Notes: generated from the letters alone by a model not told the origin. A stretch of DNA of 64,000 nucleotides from Desarmillaria ectypa (GCA_030407005.1 JAUDYN010000007.1:1426001-1490000); one strand, 5' to 3'. Shown: positions 1 to 11,362, counted from the first letter of the stretch. Made by a program: numbers and translations.

Positions 1-1
1 T

Positions 2-241
2 CAACGTCGGGATTACCCGCGTCCTGGATATGACCGCGGCGGGCCAGGGGAGTATCGCGAGCGACATGATTCCCGTGGTGGACATGATCCTGGTTATCGA
101 GGCGGCGATCGTACAAGAGGTCGTGGAAGGGGTCGTGGCCGAGGGGGTGGGAATGATTTGAACCGCCCTGTTGATTCGGGTTGGCCCCGTAGACGACCAG
201 ATGGAGGCTCTAACAACGGGAATCCTTCACCGCAATGGTGA
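2..241 (+). CDS. C-terminal tail of an Arg-Gly-rich protein, 5' partial
   Basis: An open frame runs from base 2 to a TGA at 239-241 and gives 79 residues. The composition is extreme: repeated RGG/GGR and an RGRGRGRGRGGG run, with Tyr, Asp and Pro between, ending in SPQW. Such tails bind RNA and are usual targets of arginine methylation; this is family knowledge, not shown here. No folded domain is visible because the gene begins upstream of the window. It could be the end of an mRNA-processing or export factor, but the sequence does not decide which one. The frame is clean and the stop is followed by AT-rich, non-coding-looking sequence, so I take this as a true gene end. Confidence 0.65.
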   Translation, partial: QRRDYPRPGYDRGGPGEYRERHDSRGGHDPGYRGGDRTRGRGRGRGRGGGNDLNRPVDSGWPRRRPDGGSNNGNPSPQW

Positions 242-845
242 TAGGTTGTTCGATTCACGGCCCTGAGATGTATCACACTTTCGTCTTCTCATACTGTAGC
301 TCGAGTTACTTATTTGTCTTCCTATCTTATACATATGTACGATATGGTTTCCTGTCATTCTTAGCTGGCTTCCTCCGCATTCTATGAATAAGTACTAACA
401 AGAAGACATCCTTCCAGTGTACGGCCAAATGGGCTACGGTAGTGAAATAGAAGCTAAGTAATAAGAAGACTACGTCGTTGCATTTGTATAGAATGCATTA
501 CACCGTAACGTAACCAAAGCATCTTAGTGCTGAGACAAATCAGTAATGGACGAAGTTTAGAACTCCATATATACTTGATATGTACTTATATTCAAAATCT
601 GAAGCTTCTTGGCCCCAAATATTCTTTCTCATCGCCTGGCCAACTATTATACACCTCGCGCCAACGATCCGCGTAGTACAGACTTGGTACTGGTAGTAAT
701 GACGCGTTGACATCAGCACTGCCCCAGCTAATTTGATTCCACGATGACGGCCCTAGTACTTAATGGGCGCTCATCAGAAAATCGTTTCGATTGAGGGCGG
801 TGCGTTTGACTCTTCCTCAACCTTCACGTCGTCTTCCCGACCTTC
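242..845. other. intergenic stretch, 3' flank of the RGG gene
   Basis: AT-rich sequence without a credible reading frame. I see no RNA gene, repeat or element. It probably holds the 3' untranslated region of the gene ending at 241. Confidence 0.5.
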
Positions 846-2014
846 ATGCCTAAGGTCACCGTCAGTGAACGTAGCGACCATCCCCGTGTTATCGCGCCAA
901 ACTATGCATACAACCCCAACGGAATCTATGCTGACCCTCACGTTCAGGCATGGGCGACATATTATGCAAACGGTGGAACAGATTTGACTGGAGCCCGCTA
1001 TTTCATCTCGATTCCGGGCCTCACTGACAACAGGGAGCTCATACAAAACACCCGTAGGAGAAACTGTTCCTTCGGCGCTGTCGACCCCCGTTGCTCCGCC
1101 TTCCCCGAAAGACCTGGCAGGCATAACAGTGCTGAGTGACCATGCTCGCCCACACGGTCCTAGAATTTTTCAGTCCCGACCAAAGCAGCGGTCAAAGGGC
1201 CTTCCTGGGCTGCTGGAGTTTTTACATATCACACGCAAGCCAAGGCCAACTTTTGTTACCCCCTGGGTAGCAAACACTGGTTCAAGTATTAATGGCTCGA
1301 CTCGACCTTCGATAGACCCTTCCGGTAGTGACCAAACAAAAAACATCCAGGAAAAAGCCAGCCAGGTCAATATCATCTGTGTCTATTCGGCCGCGTCGAT
1401 TCATGATTCTTCTAGCTCGCTGTTCGCAATAATCTTGATGAATCCAGTGACCTGTCGTCTTCGAGTTCCAGCTTGAGCCAGGAGGAGCACAACCCGCAAG
1501 AACCTCAGGATAAACAACCGTTGGGCTAATCTGGCTCTCAACCTTCATCTGTGAGATTCCATTCTCTTCATAGACAGTTCATTCGACTAAACATTCTTTT
1601 TGGCTTGACGAAAAGGAAATTCAAGACCTGTCTCCTTCATATGCGGAGAGTGTCTTTAATCTCCCAACAACGTATCCGTCTGGGAAGGTCTCCTTCTCGC
1701 CATACGTACATTTTGGTTCGGATGGAACGGGGTCATTGGGACATGCATCCCAAAGACCCCTTCCTTTTCCTCGGTCAGCCTCTGCTTATTCCGATGCTGA
1801 ATATACCGACTTGAAGTCCTCGCCAAAAGTTGAGCCCAAAGAAATCTATTTGGATGTTGGGGACGCAACCGATGCACCATTTGAAGCGGTCAGCGACTCA
1901 CTATCAATGATCGAAGAGACTTTGTACCTCTCTCTTCAAATAGACCAATATATCATGTCCGTTGATGTTCTTCGACTAACTACCAAAGTGCCGCCGCCGT
2001 TGACAAGAATCTAA
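846..2014 (+). pseudogene. decayed protein-coding gene of unknown family
   Basis: A start at 846 opens a plausible protein (MPKVTVSERSDHP...; YYANGGTDLTGARYFISIPG at about residues 40-60). The coding character then jumps frame several times: to frame +1 near 1030 (SSYKTPVGETVPSALSTPVA...), to another frame near 1430 (a Ser-rich DESSDLSSSSSSLSQEEH stretch ending in a stop) and again near 1610 to a frame ending at 2014. No set of GT...AG introns that I could find joins these pieces. I therefore read it as one gene broken by several indels, not as small separate genes. The family is not recognised. An unusual exon structure cannot be fully excluded. Confidence 0.4.
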
Positions 2015-2246
2015 TGACTCTTTTGTTGGTGGAAGTAACGCCAGTGAATACCCCCAATGACGACATGGTAGGAGGTTTACTGATAGCTATTACTGTGGCA
2101 TTTTTAACAACTAACGTGTTTCAGTATCCTGGACACATTAAAAGACCATTCTAATGCTTTGAAGTCTTTTAACGCAGTCACGTCGCTTGTAAGAAGCCAG
2201 GTCTATCGAGGAAGCTTGCTTCAGGTATTCCCCATCCAGTCAACGA

Positions 2247-2746
2247 TTGGCCTTCATACAACTCATTTATCAATTACTGCAGATTGCATCTGTGCTCGGT
2301 CTTAGCGATGACCCACGCGTAAGAGAAGCACTTCAAGCCGATGAAAAAGACATTGCAGATTTACTACATCACGTATCCCGATCCGATTCCGACAGAGAGG
2401 AAGTTCTAGCGCTTCTGGACGACGATGCACAAAACTTCTTAAATGTAGTTCAAGACGTAAGTCCAACTTTGCTATGAGAATAAGTTTAATCGTGTACCCA
2501 GGTGCTCGATCGAGGTTTTCTCTCCTCGGTGCCCTGCCGAAGGGCTTAAAGCTCGCCGGCTTCTCGTAAAGCTCTCGTCGACGTGTTATAAGCTTCCCTC
2601 GAAGCTTTTTATCGAAGGCGTTGAATTGTCTGACGAGCATACGACTTTTGGTGAAGGTTTTGGTGATGTTTTCAGGGCTTCTTATAACGAGCAAACCGTA
2701 GCGCTCAAGCGCATGAGAATATTTCAAAGGGATCCTAACCCTCCTA
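2247..2746 (+). pseudogene. N-terminal fragment of a protein kinase, frameshifted
   Basis: The first part (2247-2456) reads LSDDPRVREALQADEKD... LLDDDAQNFLNVVQD, a helical region like the one preceding the kinase domain in many agaricomycete Ser/Thr/Tyr kinases. After an intron at about 2457-2501 the frame continues as VLDRGFLSSVPCRRA and hits a TAA. The next frame gives ARRLLVKLSSTCYKLPSKLF, then a glycine-rich loop (FGEGFGDVFRASYN) and the kinase lysine motif VALKRMR. One extra T in AGGGCTTAAAGCT near 2547 would explain the shift. An alternative acceptor at 2514 also joins the frames but spoils the expected peptide. After VALKRMRIFQRD the kinase homology stops, so the catalytic core is missing. 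Confidence 0.55.
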
Positions 2747-3590
2747 GTATCCGTCGGGTAGGCCCAATCTCTACTCTCGCACTCTTGCAGCTACTGATCT
2801 ATTTGACAATGATGGCAGGGATGACGAGTCTACTATATCATCAGCTGAGTCAACCTCAAGGGACGACCTGGATCCATCCTTCTTTGATTCTCGGCTCCTG
2901 GTGTCTCCACGAAAGAGCAGCCCTTCGAGCGTCCCTAGAGTCAGCTTTGGTTACAGGAGAGGAACAGGCGAGGCTACCGGAATTTGGGATATCGAAGTGG
3001 CGCTCGATGAACAACTGTGCTGGGACATGTCCTTACTATCGGAAGCTGCCCTCTGTCTGCAAACCCGAGTAACGAAAGGCACGAATGTGAGAAATGGTGT
3101 TTCATATCCGTCGTCTTTTAACGGAAAAGATCTCCTAGTAAGTCTTCTTCCTTTGTTCAGGATGATATTAAAAGTGTGTTCTCTAGGCCACATTACGAGC
3201 GTGTATCGAGGAAGAGCATGACGATACTGATACTCCCCTACCTCCGGAATCGCTAGTTCTGGATATCGCTCGAAGCCTACAGCGCCAGTTCTTGCTCTGT
3301 GAGGTAGGGTCACTGGGATGGGGCGAAGAACAATATACAATATGTTTCTTGTCTATAAGTTTAGACGAGGACGTTCCAAATGGAGTTGTGCCAATGCTGA
3401 CTCGTTGCTATTCTCCGACTTGTTCTGATGATTGGCCTTGCTTTTCGTATGCCTGTCCTAGATGGGTAAGAGTATCTTTTGTTGCATATTGTCGAAGACT
3501 AATCCCATTTTCAGGGCAACGCACAACCGTCACGGCCTGGGAACGTCACCATGGGTTCCAGAAATTACCTCCAATTGACACGCAGGTAGC
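2740..3590 (+). pseudogene. RhoGEF-like N-terminal fragment (Rom2-type), broken
   Basis: Directly after the kinase fragment, the frames give PNPPSIRRVGPISTLA and, after a shift, TLAATDLFDNDGRDDES followed by a Ser-rich linker and GIWDIEVALDEQLCWDM. An intron of about 50 nt follows FNGKDLL; the next part reads TLRACIEEEHDD... VLDIARSLQRQFLLCEV and later GVVPMLTRCYSPTC. I recognise this layout from the N-terminal, DEP-like part of basidiomycete Rho1 exchange factors (Rom2 type). The DH and PH domains that would follow are absent. An intron at 3474-3514 is followed by an early stop (NYLQLTRR then TAG near 3587). The family call rests on memory of the motif, so it is moderate. Confidence 0.4.
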
Positions 3591-3852
3591 ATCAACTCGG
3601 TCAGAAGGGGACTTGCTCGACAGCGATTGGGAATTGGCAGAGAAGATGGATATCACTTTTGATACCAGGTTTGGGCTGGAGCAGTTCTCACAAGAAGTCA
3701 CCGCTAAGGTCGACTCGATCGCCGATTCATCTCGCCACCCGGAACCCCAACGCTTCCAATATAAGTGGCTTCTAGCGTTGTGTATATCATTTCCGCTTGT
3801 TTATGTGCTGTCATTAAACCTTTCTCCCTTGCTGGATTTTGTGTTCGTGTAG
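3523..3852 (+). pseudogene. C-terminal fragment with one membrane segment
   Basis: An open frame ends at 3850-3852 and includes SDWELAEKMDITFDTRFGLE, a polar region and then a hydrophobic segment (WLLALCISFPLVYVLSLNL) close to the C-terminus. It lies in a different frame from the RhoGEF-like fragment and may be the last part of the broken gene that starts at 846. No start codon, domain or family is recognised. I list it because the frame is long and the hydrophobic tail looks protein-like. Confidence 0.3.
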
Positions 3853-3892
3853 AATATCTGTATTAAGCATTAACTTACTGTACATGACAAAG

Positions 3893-4882
3893 CTACTGAA
3901 GGCCCATCCGCTTGCGTTCGGCCCGTTCTCGTTCTAGCTTCGTGATCTTGTGTTCAGCATCAGTGAGTGTGTCATCCCACACCACGAACAGCTCTGACAG
4001 TGCGTCAACCTTGTCTCTGGTGAGATTTTTTGAAGACGAAGGAAAGTCAAGACGTACTTGAGTAGAATGTCGTTCCAGTATAGCGGCAATACGCTTTTCA
4101 AGTCGTGCAGCATGCTCAATGTTCTCGTCATAATACTTGCGAAGGGTTTCAAGGCGGGGTTGCAGCTGCTCATAGTCTTGGAATAACATAAGGACACGCA
4201 TATAAGGCTGTTAGAGAGAAACATACCTGCCAGCTTTCCCGCACCTGTGACACCCTTCTTCTGCAACGCATCAATCTCTTGCATATCACGGTCAGCGGAG
4301 CGTATATCATTTTCCATTTCTCCGACAAAGACGTTCAGTTCCTCTTGTGACATATTCTGATACACTGGTGGGTCTGGAAGGAGTCCTGCCAGCGCAAAGG
4401 AAGGTGTAAGGAGATGGGCATGCTGGTCATCTGCTGGCAGATGAGCCTTCGGAATCACATAGCAGAAGGGACATACAGCGACTCATGAATCGTTTGAGCC
4501 CATCATTGTTCTCGACAATGGTGTGCAGTGTTCGCTGCAACGTCTCTGCGGCTCTGATGAGCGTCTGATCACTGTGTACCCTCTCCCTCTCCTTGCCCTT
4601 TCGGTCGTGCTTCACCCCAAACACAATGGCCTCAAGCCATCTTAGGCGCAACTCTAGCGACAGTGCGGAGTCAATACGACGCCCCTTAGCTGCAGGTGAG
4701 GACTTGAATGACGTGGACGCTGGTGGCGGTGACTGTGCAGGTGAGTGCGTAGGGGATATTCCAGCGAGAAGGGCCGACATTGAGGAACCTGACAAAGGCG
4801 GTGATGATGGCGGAGTACTAGAGGACGACAGCACACGAATCCGCTTCGAATCACCAAGAAAGACGCTGCCGATGTTCGCCAT
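3893..4882 (-). CDS. dynactin subunit 3 (p24) homologue
   Basis: Three exons (4882..4477, 4433..4227, 4176..3893) with introns of 43 and 50 nt give 298 aa. Dynactin is the dynein activator used in nuclear migration and vesicle transport; p24 (RO-11 in Neurospora) is a small coiled-coil subunit of its shoulder. The N-terminal 70 residues are Ser/Pro-rich and disordered. The family core then starts with LELRLRWLEAIVFG, which matches the LRVEELERWVYG-like start of human DCTN3. Conserved features further on are EHAARLEKRI and LSELFVVWDDTL near the C-terminus. The start at 4882 (MANIGSVFLG) is chosen because the upstream in-frame ATG adds unrelated sequence. The first intron's acceptor could be 4434 or 4431, changing one residue. 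A 41-nt stretch with splice-like ends at about 4024-4064 is kept as coding because removing it breaks the frame. Confidence 0.8.
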
Positions 4883-6141
4883 GGAACTACGGTAGAAATC
4901 AGAAAATCGTGGACAGCAAAGAATAATTAATGGGTATCGTGGTATAGGGCCTGCGAGTGTCGTACCGCCGCGGCAATTACGACCTCGCACGTGCGGCAAC
5001 CTCCTGTTTGCCAAACCGAGCAGCCAGGTATATTTCGGACCTTTACTTGCAAGAAAGCATAATAAACTTATCGCAGGGACTCGCGGTGCGAGACCTCGTC
5101 GTTCTTTACCGGCACTAACATGTATGTTTCTTCGTTTGCTTACAGTTTGAAAGGGTCCGTCTCAAGTCCTGTTTTCTTCTGGGACGCAATGAGCATTTAC
5201 ACATGAGCAGCCGCTGCTTCGGCGTTGTGTCCATGGTTTTTTCTGACGGCGGAAAAGGAGGTCGGACCGTGCAACGCCGTCGTTGATGCGAATCTTAATG
5301 ACGTACGTCCAATTACTTTCTTCCTCAAAGAACTTAGGATTTACCAATATCCAACGTTTAGCATAAATCTGCTGCTCTTCAAAGCGATACCAATAACCAA
5401 AGATGAACACAGCTCCTTGGTGTTTATGATTCATTCGAATATACTAATAAAATCGCAATATGCTTCAGTGTGCCCTGGCCTTGCCCGGACGCAGTACCAA
5501 CACCTCAACGTCTGTATCGTCGGCTTGCTCTTCTTCAACCTAGTAAAGGTTGGGTCTTCTCATATGTTCAGAACAGCAACATCAAATCAATACCCGCACA
5601 AATTATCAAGTTTTGTCAGTAACTTCTCAATATAGAAAACAACCTTTGCATATTTACTAGCTTGTGGAACACGTACTATCAGGACCGCCCTTGAGATCCT
5701 GTGATACGTTGATATGTTGATGTTCTTTCACCTTACAGACTTGCGCACCTTGACTACGTTTGACCTGAAAGCACCCCATTCTTTTCTGTGTCACAATGAC
5801 TCGAGTCGATATTTACCACGTACTGGTAAGCAGTTCTATCTGCACCCGAATATAACCATACATACGCTGATTTATTTCGCCAGTCCTAAACCACGCTTGG
5901 ACTTAAGACCAGGAAAGCGCAAGTATGGCTGGACTGTTGCCTCATTTCTGGACGCAAGACCAAGCAACTTCCACTGACCACGAGACCGTAAAGCCGAAGG
6001 CCCTCCGAGGATGCCGCCATTCGGGAAAGTTTTGACCGACCTGAATATCGAGTGTTGAAAATCGCCGAGTGACTCACACCCAACTATGGTCATTCAATTT
6101 TTTGACTTGGTCTTCCCACATACCAATGTCACCTCCCTCAG
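4883..6141. other. intergenic stretch with unassigned short frames
   Basis: About 1.2 kb between dynactin p24 (leftward) and the arrestin-like gene (rightward), so it should hold both promoters. On the minus strand, an acidic tail (EEEQADDTDVEVLVLRPGK, stop at 5465-5467) follows a possible splice acceptor and might be the last exon of a small spliced gene, but I could not find a convincing start. On the plus strand, basic text near 5880-5977 (PKPRLDLRPGKRKYGWT) ends at 5977. No family is recognised for either, and I do not annotate them as genes. Confidence 0.3.
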
Positions 6142-7590
6142 ATGTCCCGCGATTCTCAGCTTCCCCTCCGACCTACAGCTCGAATACCCCTCCCCCCCCA
6201 TTATTGTATAGACCCGACAAACGGGGAAAGGTCTATCGAGCATACGCCTCACCGGGCGGGGCGAATTCCGGACGGTACTTTTATCAGGAATCGTGGAAGT
6301 CTTACCGTCCTATTGACATATCAAGAGGATGGTATCTCATCTCCAGTATATGGTCGGATGGGCAGCATCACCGGAGCTGTACTTCTCAGCTCATCAGAGG
6401 TCATAATCGAGGTCAAAATACAAGTAAAGTGTCATTCCATCATTTTCTCTTTCTGTTCGACTTTCTCTGGTTCTACTCCTCTCTGTTCTGACACCTTTTC
6501 CCCAAAGCTCGAAGGACGCCTGCATTTCATGAGTTCTGAGTGTGGTTCAAGGACTGTCACGACCGCCAGTGAAACCTATACCCTGTGGAATTGCTCCCGA
6601 ACAGAGATCGAGTCATGCCCGAGTTCCTTGCCTTTCTCCTTCAACCTTCCCCTGGCCTTCGAAGACAACGGAAGCATCTACCCATTACCGCCTACCTTCC
6701 AGACTGCCTTCACTGCTGTACCCGGCTTGGTGGTGACCTCCATATATACACTTATCGCTTCCGTCACCGCTGTACGTCGTTTAATAATGCTTAGGTTTGA
6801 CAAGGTATCAACGTAAGTCGCAAGATTATACATACTGGTCTGTGTCTTACGCATCTCTCAGTATGCGTATGCCCATAACTTATTATCCCAGAACGCAACC
6901 AGAACGGCCTCCCATATATATCCCCTTTCTTTCCAGCATCAAGACTTGCCCTGAAGAATGGAGCCAATCCCTTGTCATCGTTAAAGCCAAGTGCAATTAT
7001 AACGTTCTTCCCATTCAATGCAACGTGAGCAAAAATTTCCCATCTACCTACTCCATGCTCATCAGAGTCATTGCCATAGTTCTTTGTACCATCTGTCCAA
7101 GCATTTTCTTTCTCGGATGTGATCCCTTTCCACATCCAACTCAGTGGTCCGCTTTTTTCTTTCCTAATGCTCTTTCCCCAACGATCCACCGAATACGAAC
7201 CTTCCATTTCCGTCACCATGCATCGACAAATTGTTGTCGAAATCCAGGGCCGAAGGTCGAGGCAGAATCAAGAAATCGGAGTGGGGACTATGCGGTGCAT
7301 CCCTCCTCCACCGTCCCATCGTGATCGCGATGAAGAAAAAAGCATTGATTGGGGAGGCGAAATCCAATGCAAGCCCACTGTCAAGGTGGGCGGGTTTGCG
7401 GTCCCTGGCGTCTCGGTCAAGGTAGTTTCGATCTGTTTTTAATTCTTTAGTCAATCATGCTATGAACGTGTAGGATTACATCCTCTTTTCGCTGGAGCCT
7501 CCGTCAAATTCACCTTTTCTTCCCGCCCGGGGGCACGTTCCCATACTTCTCACAACGAATTCTTGGGTCGACGCCCCCAATGAGACATGA
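6142..7590 (+). CDS. arrestin-like (N-terminal domain) protein
   Basis: Five exons (6142..6423, 6508..6812, 6862..7024, 7080..7421, 7474..7590) give about 402 aa. The order of motifs is that of agaricomycete arrestin-like proteins: TFIRNRGSLTVLL and PVYGRMGSITGAVLLSSSEV in the first beta-strands, then LEGRLHF, TYTLWNCS, LPFSFNLPLAF, PPTFQTAFTAVPGLVVTSIYTL, then YYPRTQPERPP, SIKTCPEEW and DVIPFHIQLSGP. Fungal arrestin-like proteins are usually adaptors for ubiquitination and endocytosis of transporters; this role is inferred from the family. The N-terminus is uncertain: ATG 6142 opens the right frame, but a better-looking N-terminus (MSPPSDVPRFSASPPTYSS) starts at 6126 in another frame that meets this one at a run of eight C (see findings). 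Confidence 0.75.
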
Positions 7591-9184
7591 ACCCGAGTAT
7601 TTAAACTGGGTCTCAGTTGAAGAAGGTCGGCGTTTAGGGCATACAAAACGGATACAAAACGGACACAGCGCTCGATACACTGCAGAGGCTGGTGCGTTTT
7701 TGATAGCCCAAAATGGAATCTTAAAAGGTTTCGATTTTAGCTTCAGTTTTTACGACCTTGTTTTGAGCGCTGTAAAAACGAAAAGTTCTATTAGTTCTAT
7801 TGTTCCATAGGGAGAAATTTTTTTCATACCGTTTTACTGACGGCCTTTTCCGGACCGAGAAAAGCTTTTTAAGGTTTCGCTTTTTACAAGTAAAAACGTA
7901 CTAGCCTCTGCTGTGATATCGTACAAATACTTGCAGAACGGATAATTTCCGAAGTCACTATTCGTTTGTTCAGGAATATGTTTCCCAGGAATTCTTCAGT
8001 GGTAAACAATGTACAAACTCAGGTAAAAGAGTGTGGTACGTTTTCCGTCGTCTTCTGTGAAGTTCTCGACCCTTTTCCACCAAAAGTAGCTGATGTACCC
8101 CTATGTTCGCGTGCCTATCACATGGTGCACTGTCGGCCCTGGCCGTGCACATCCACGCCGGGGCTCAAATCTCCCTTGACCACTGACGGCCACCATCCTT
8201 ACATCCTCACATATCGGCTCGGTTCGTCTATCCCTTTGTCGCAACATGGCATGCTCCTCATTCCTCCTTGGCTTCCGTATCTACGAAGACATTGGCTCTG
8301 CAGGCAATCACTGCGCAGATATCCGATCCTCACTGCTCTTTTAATAGCAAACATACATAGGGAACATTTTCCCAGCAGCGGAGCGACTTCTCGCGAGTTC
8401 ATGACATACTTTATGCAGGGTTCGGACTAGATTCAGGTGCGCTTCTCTAATTATCATGGGCTCATACATTTCTGACGTCGCAAAGACGACGCACAGCGAC
8501 TATATGCATATTAATTATCGTTGGGGTAAAATCTCACTCGCCTTCAATGAATACTATATGCCTTCCATAGGTATGTTCTCTGAAGTACCGGAGTATTGAC
8601 GTGGTTACTCGTAGTCTAACAGGAACCTGTCCCACATCTTCTGACTACGCACTTAGCTGCACTTAAGTAGTAAGTAGCTTTACACGTCGTCATCTCAGGC
8701 TCTTCCCCATATTGTTACCCTACATGATTAGCGGTAAGTGTCAATGCAATCATGGTTCTGCGTGCTATTCTGATTGGGTTCATCATGGTCGCGTTCATGA
8801 AAGACGTAAAGGCTAGCATCGCTCGGCCATGACTTATGTAGCATATATGCAAGTCGTTGTACTTACTAGCTAGGAATTATATGGCACGGGCAAGCAACGA
8901 AGTTATAATATCTTATTGTGTGCATTCCCTGCATAATCGCAGGCCTTTTTCTAAGTCCGGTATCCGACTTGAGATGGACTCCCGATTTTGGCGATTTTGA
9001 TGGCTTTCCATTTTTGTCACGCCGCGACTTTCACGCTTGACATGCATGACTTTGTCTTTTAGCCTTTTACTTCCGTGAAAGACGATCTCTTTTACTCCTT
9101 TACATCTGCTTCGTGATACATATTCTATCCATCCATACACGTGTACAATACATCAAGAAGAGTACACATCGTTTTCATCTCGGC
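7591..9184. other. intergenic stretch, 1.6 kb
   Basis: No convincing gene. A plus-strand frame from 7966 to 8430 (154 codons) has no domain and its codon text looks like chance. AT-rich sequence from about 8450 to 9110 contains no open frame of note. The last part must contain the promoter of the gene starting at 9185. No repeat or RNA gene was seen. Confidence 0.4.
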
Positions 9185-11303
9185 ATGGCTCCTAGCGCGC
9201 CATCAACTAGTGCGGCAACTGGGAGCATCGAGCGTATCTATGGCGTGTCATTCAACAAGGTCGTTTCCGGAACAGATGATAGGTATATTGAATTTTGTGC
9301 CGTCGGTACCCCTCCCATCGGCCTGGGTAGTCCAGGAGACGTCTATATTGACAAAACGCCTCAACGTCATGTCCTGTACGGTTTCACCACCAAGTGGGAG
9401 CGCTGGAATGGACCGCAGAAGAAAAAAGAGTCGGATTTTCTTAGACATCCAAAACACCCTAAAATTGTTCTTTGGGCTACGGCCTGGAAGCGCGGTTGGA
9501 TATCCCTCGAAGTCTTGAAGAACAAAAGGCAGACGGGTACTTATTTTCCATTTTAAGTTTGTTCATACACGCTCATATTATCATAGATACAGAGAATAAT
9601 ATCCTCACTGAACAGATGAAGGCAGATGAAAAGAACAAAGTGACAGGGACGCCTTTTCAAGCGGAAGGAGGTCAAAGGCAACCAGCTCCTCCTGCTTCAC
9701 AGGTTTCTCAATCAGTTGGACCCACTATGGTGAAGATTGTTCCAAGAGAAACGCGGCGCGTATCTACAGGTACGGCCTTCTACCCTTCGCCGGCTCTGAG
9801 TACTTGGGTGGCAGGCCTTGACTCCCCTGACCAGTCAAGTCCCATGCTCTCCATTTTCAGCACCATATCTCCCATACCCCAGGGCGTACGTATCTCTCCA
9901 ATGTATCCCACACTCTCGCCTATGCCTGCCCTTAAATCTCCGATGCTGGTCACAGATTCACCTATGTCCTGCACATCGTCAACACTCACTGCTCCGCCAG
10001 TACGTCCGTCCACTCCACATTCTGCGCCTCCACATCTTGATCTAGCAAGGATCAATAGATCACTCTCGTCGCCAAAGTCAAGAACGAACGCGTCGGCTTC
10101 ATCAATGCCGAAGCCCTTTATCTCGCCTGTCACATCGACTCCCCGTCAACCTGGGATGTCTTCGCCTTTAACCGAGGTTATATCCAAGCCTCAACACAAG
10201 ATTCTAAGTGGCTCACTCCGGCCCAAACCTGCTAGAACGAGTCCCTCTCGTCTGGCCGAACCATCTTCGACCGGACTGCAGCGCGAACATCCTACCTCCA
10301 ATCCTGCAAGGTCGACACCGAAAAGAAAACGCGCGCGATCGCCTGCCTCTGAAGCTGAGGTGCCTCTACAAAGATCCCCAGCTTCATCGTCATTGACCAA
10401 GATGAAAAGCATACCAGCGCATGATGAGGAGCGCTCTCGGCACCCAAAGGCTGCCAAAACTTTTCATCATCCCTCTTCCGTCGTCAGTCCAAGCAAGGTA
10501 AGCGTGCGAATCACTAAGTGGCACTTTGATTAACTAAGTTTTTTTTCAGGAATCAGCATCTGTGTCTAGGGTTACCACCCAGTGCTCGGTGGAGAGGAAG
10601 GTCCCGCACCCCAAGAAACTGCCGGCCGTTGTCATCGATCTGACTCTCAGTGACGACGACGACGTATCTGTCCCTGTGCTGTCTCTTACCGCGCTGTCGC
10701 CACCTCAGAGGGAATCTCCTGCCGCACCATCTCCTTCTCTCAAGGTATCTCCCACTGCACCATCTCCTCCGCCAAGAGTGTCACTGGATGCACCGTCGCC
10801 TCCCCCACCTGACGTGTCCGCCTTGAAAGATGTCTCCGTAGAGGAATCAGACATGCATATGTGCGATGATAGCGTCCCTGAAACACTTGAGCTTCAGTAT
10901 CCAGAGTCTGAAGAGAGTAAAACTGTACCGCTACTGCCTGTCGACTTTTCGGACGATGTTACTGGTAAGCTACATTCTTACTCTCTTTCTTCTTCAGCTC
11001 AACAGTTTTCGCATAGTTTACGGTACCCTCGGTTTCAAAAATCATCACATTTGTGCCATATTCCAGATGAACGAGGCGATGGTATGTCGCCTCTGCCAAG
11101 AGTACGTTATCGGTGTCTTCTCTGCAATCACTCGGTCAGATAATAATCGCGGCTTTAGAGATCAGGCAGTATTCGATCTCGATGCCTCCTTTCATGATTT
11201 GGCAAGCCACTGTGAAGCAAGTCATGGCGAGGCCTGTCATCTCATCGTCGAGTTAACACCGGAGCAGACAAGGGCTTGGTTGGCAATAGCTCTGGTAGCG
11301 TAG
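9185..11303 (+). CDS. hypothetical protein with SUMO-interaction motif and Cys/His C-terminus
   Basis: Four exons (9185..9536, 9587..10497, 10550..10964, 11017..11303) give about 654 aa. Residues 1-117 form a compact, aromatic-rich region (IERIYGVSFNKVVSG, RHVLYGFTTKWERWNG, PKIVLWATAWKRG). A long Ser/Pro-rich disordered region follows, with repeated SP motifs and a basic stretch (PKRKRARSP) that may be a nuclear signal. Exon 3 contains VVIDLTLSDDDD, a textbook SUMO-interaction motif: hydrophobic core followed by acidic residues. The C-terminus has a C-x2-C pair (MVCRLCQEY) and, about 40 residues later, several His and Cys residues (FHDLASHCEASHGEAC), suggesting a zinc-binding end, then LTPEQTRAW. 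I know similar Cys/His ends from uncharacterised agaricomycete proteins only. Function unknown; a nuclear, SUMO-linked role is inference. Confidence 0.7.
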
Positions 11304-11362
11304 GTTTCAGATTTTATTTCCTTTATGTAGCTGTAAGCAAATTCCGTCCTCTTCAAAAAGCT

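Noticed and set aside
4024..4064. Possible 41-nt intron in the dynactin p24 gene (GTACGT...CCAG on the minus strand)
   Set aside because: Removing it puts a stop right after the junction, whereas reading through keeps the conserved LSELFVVWDDTL in frame.
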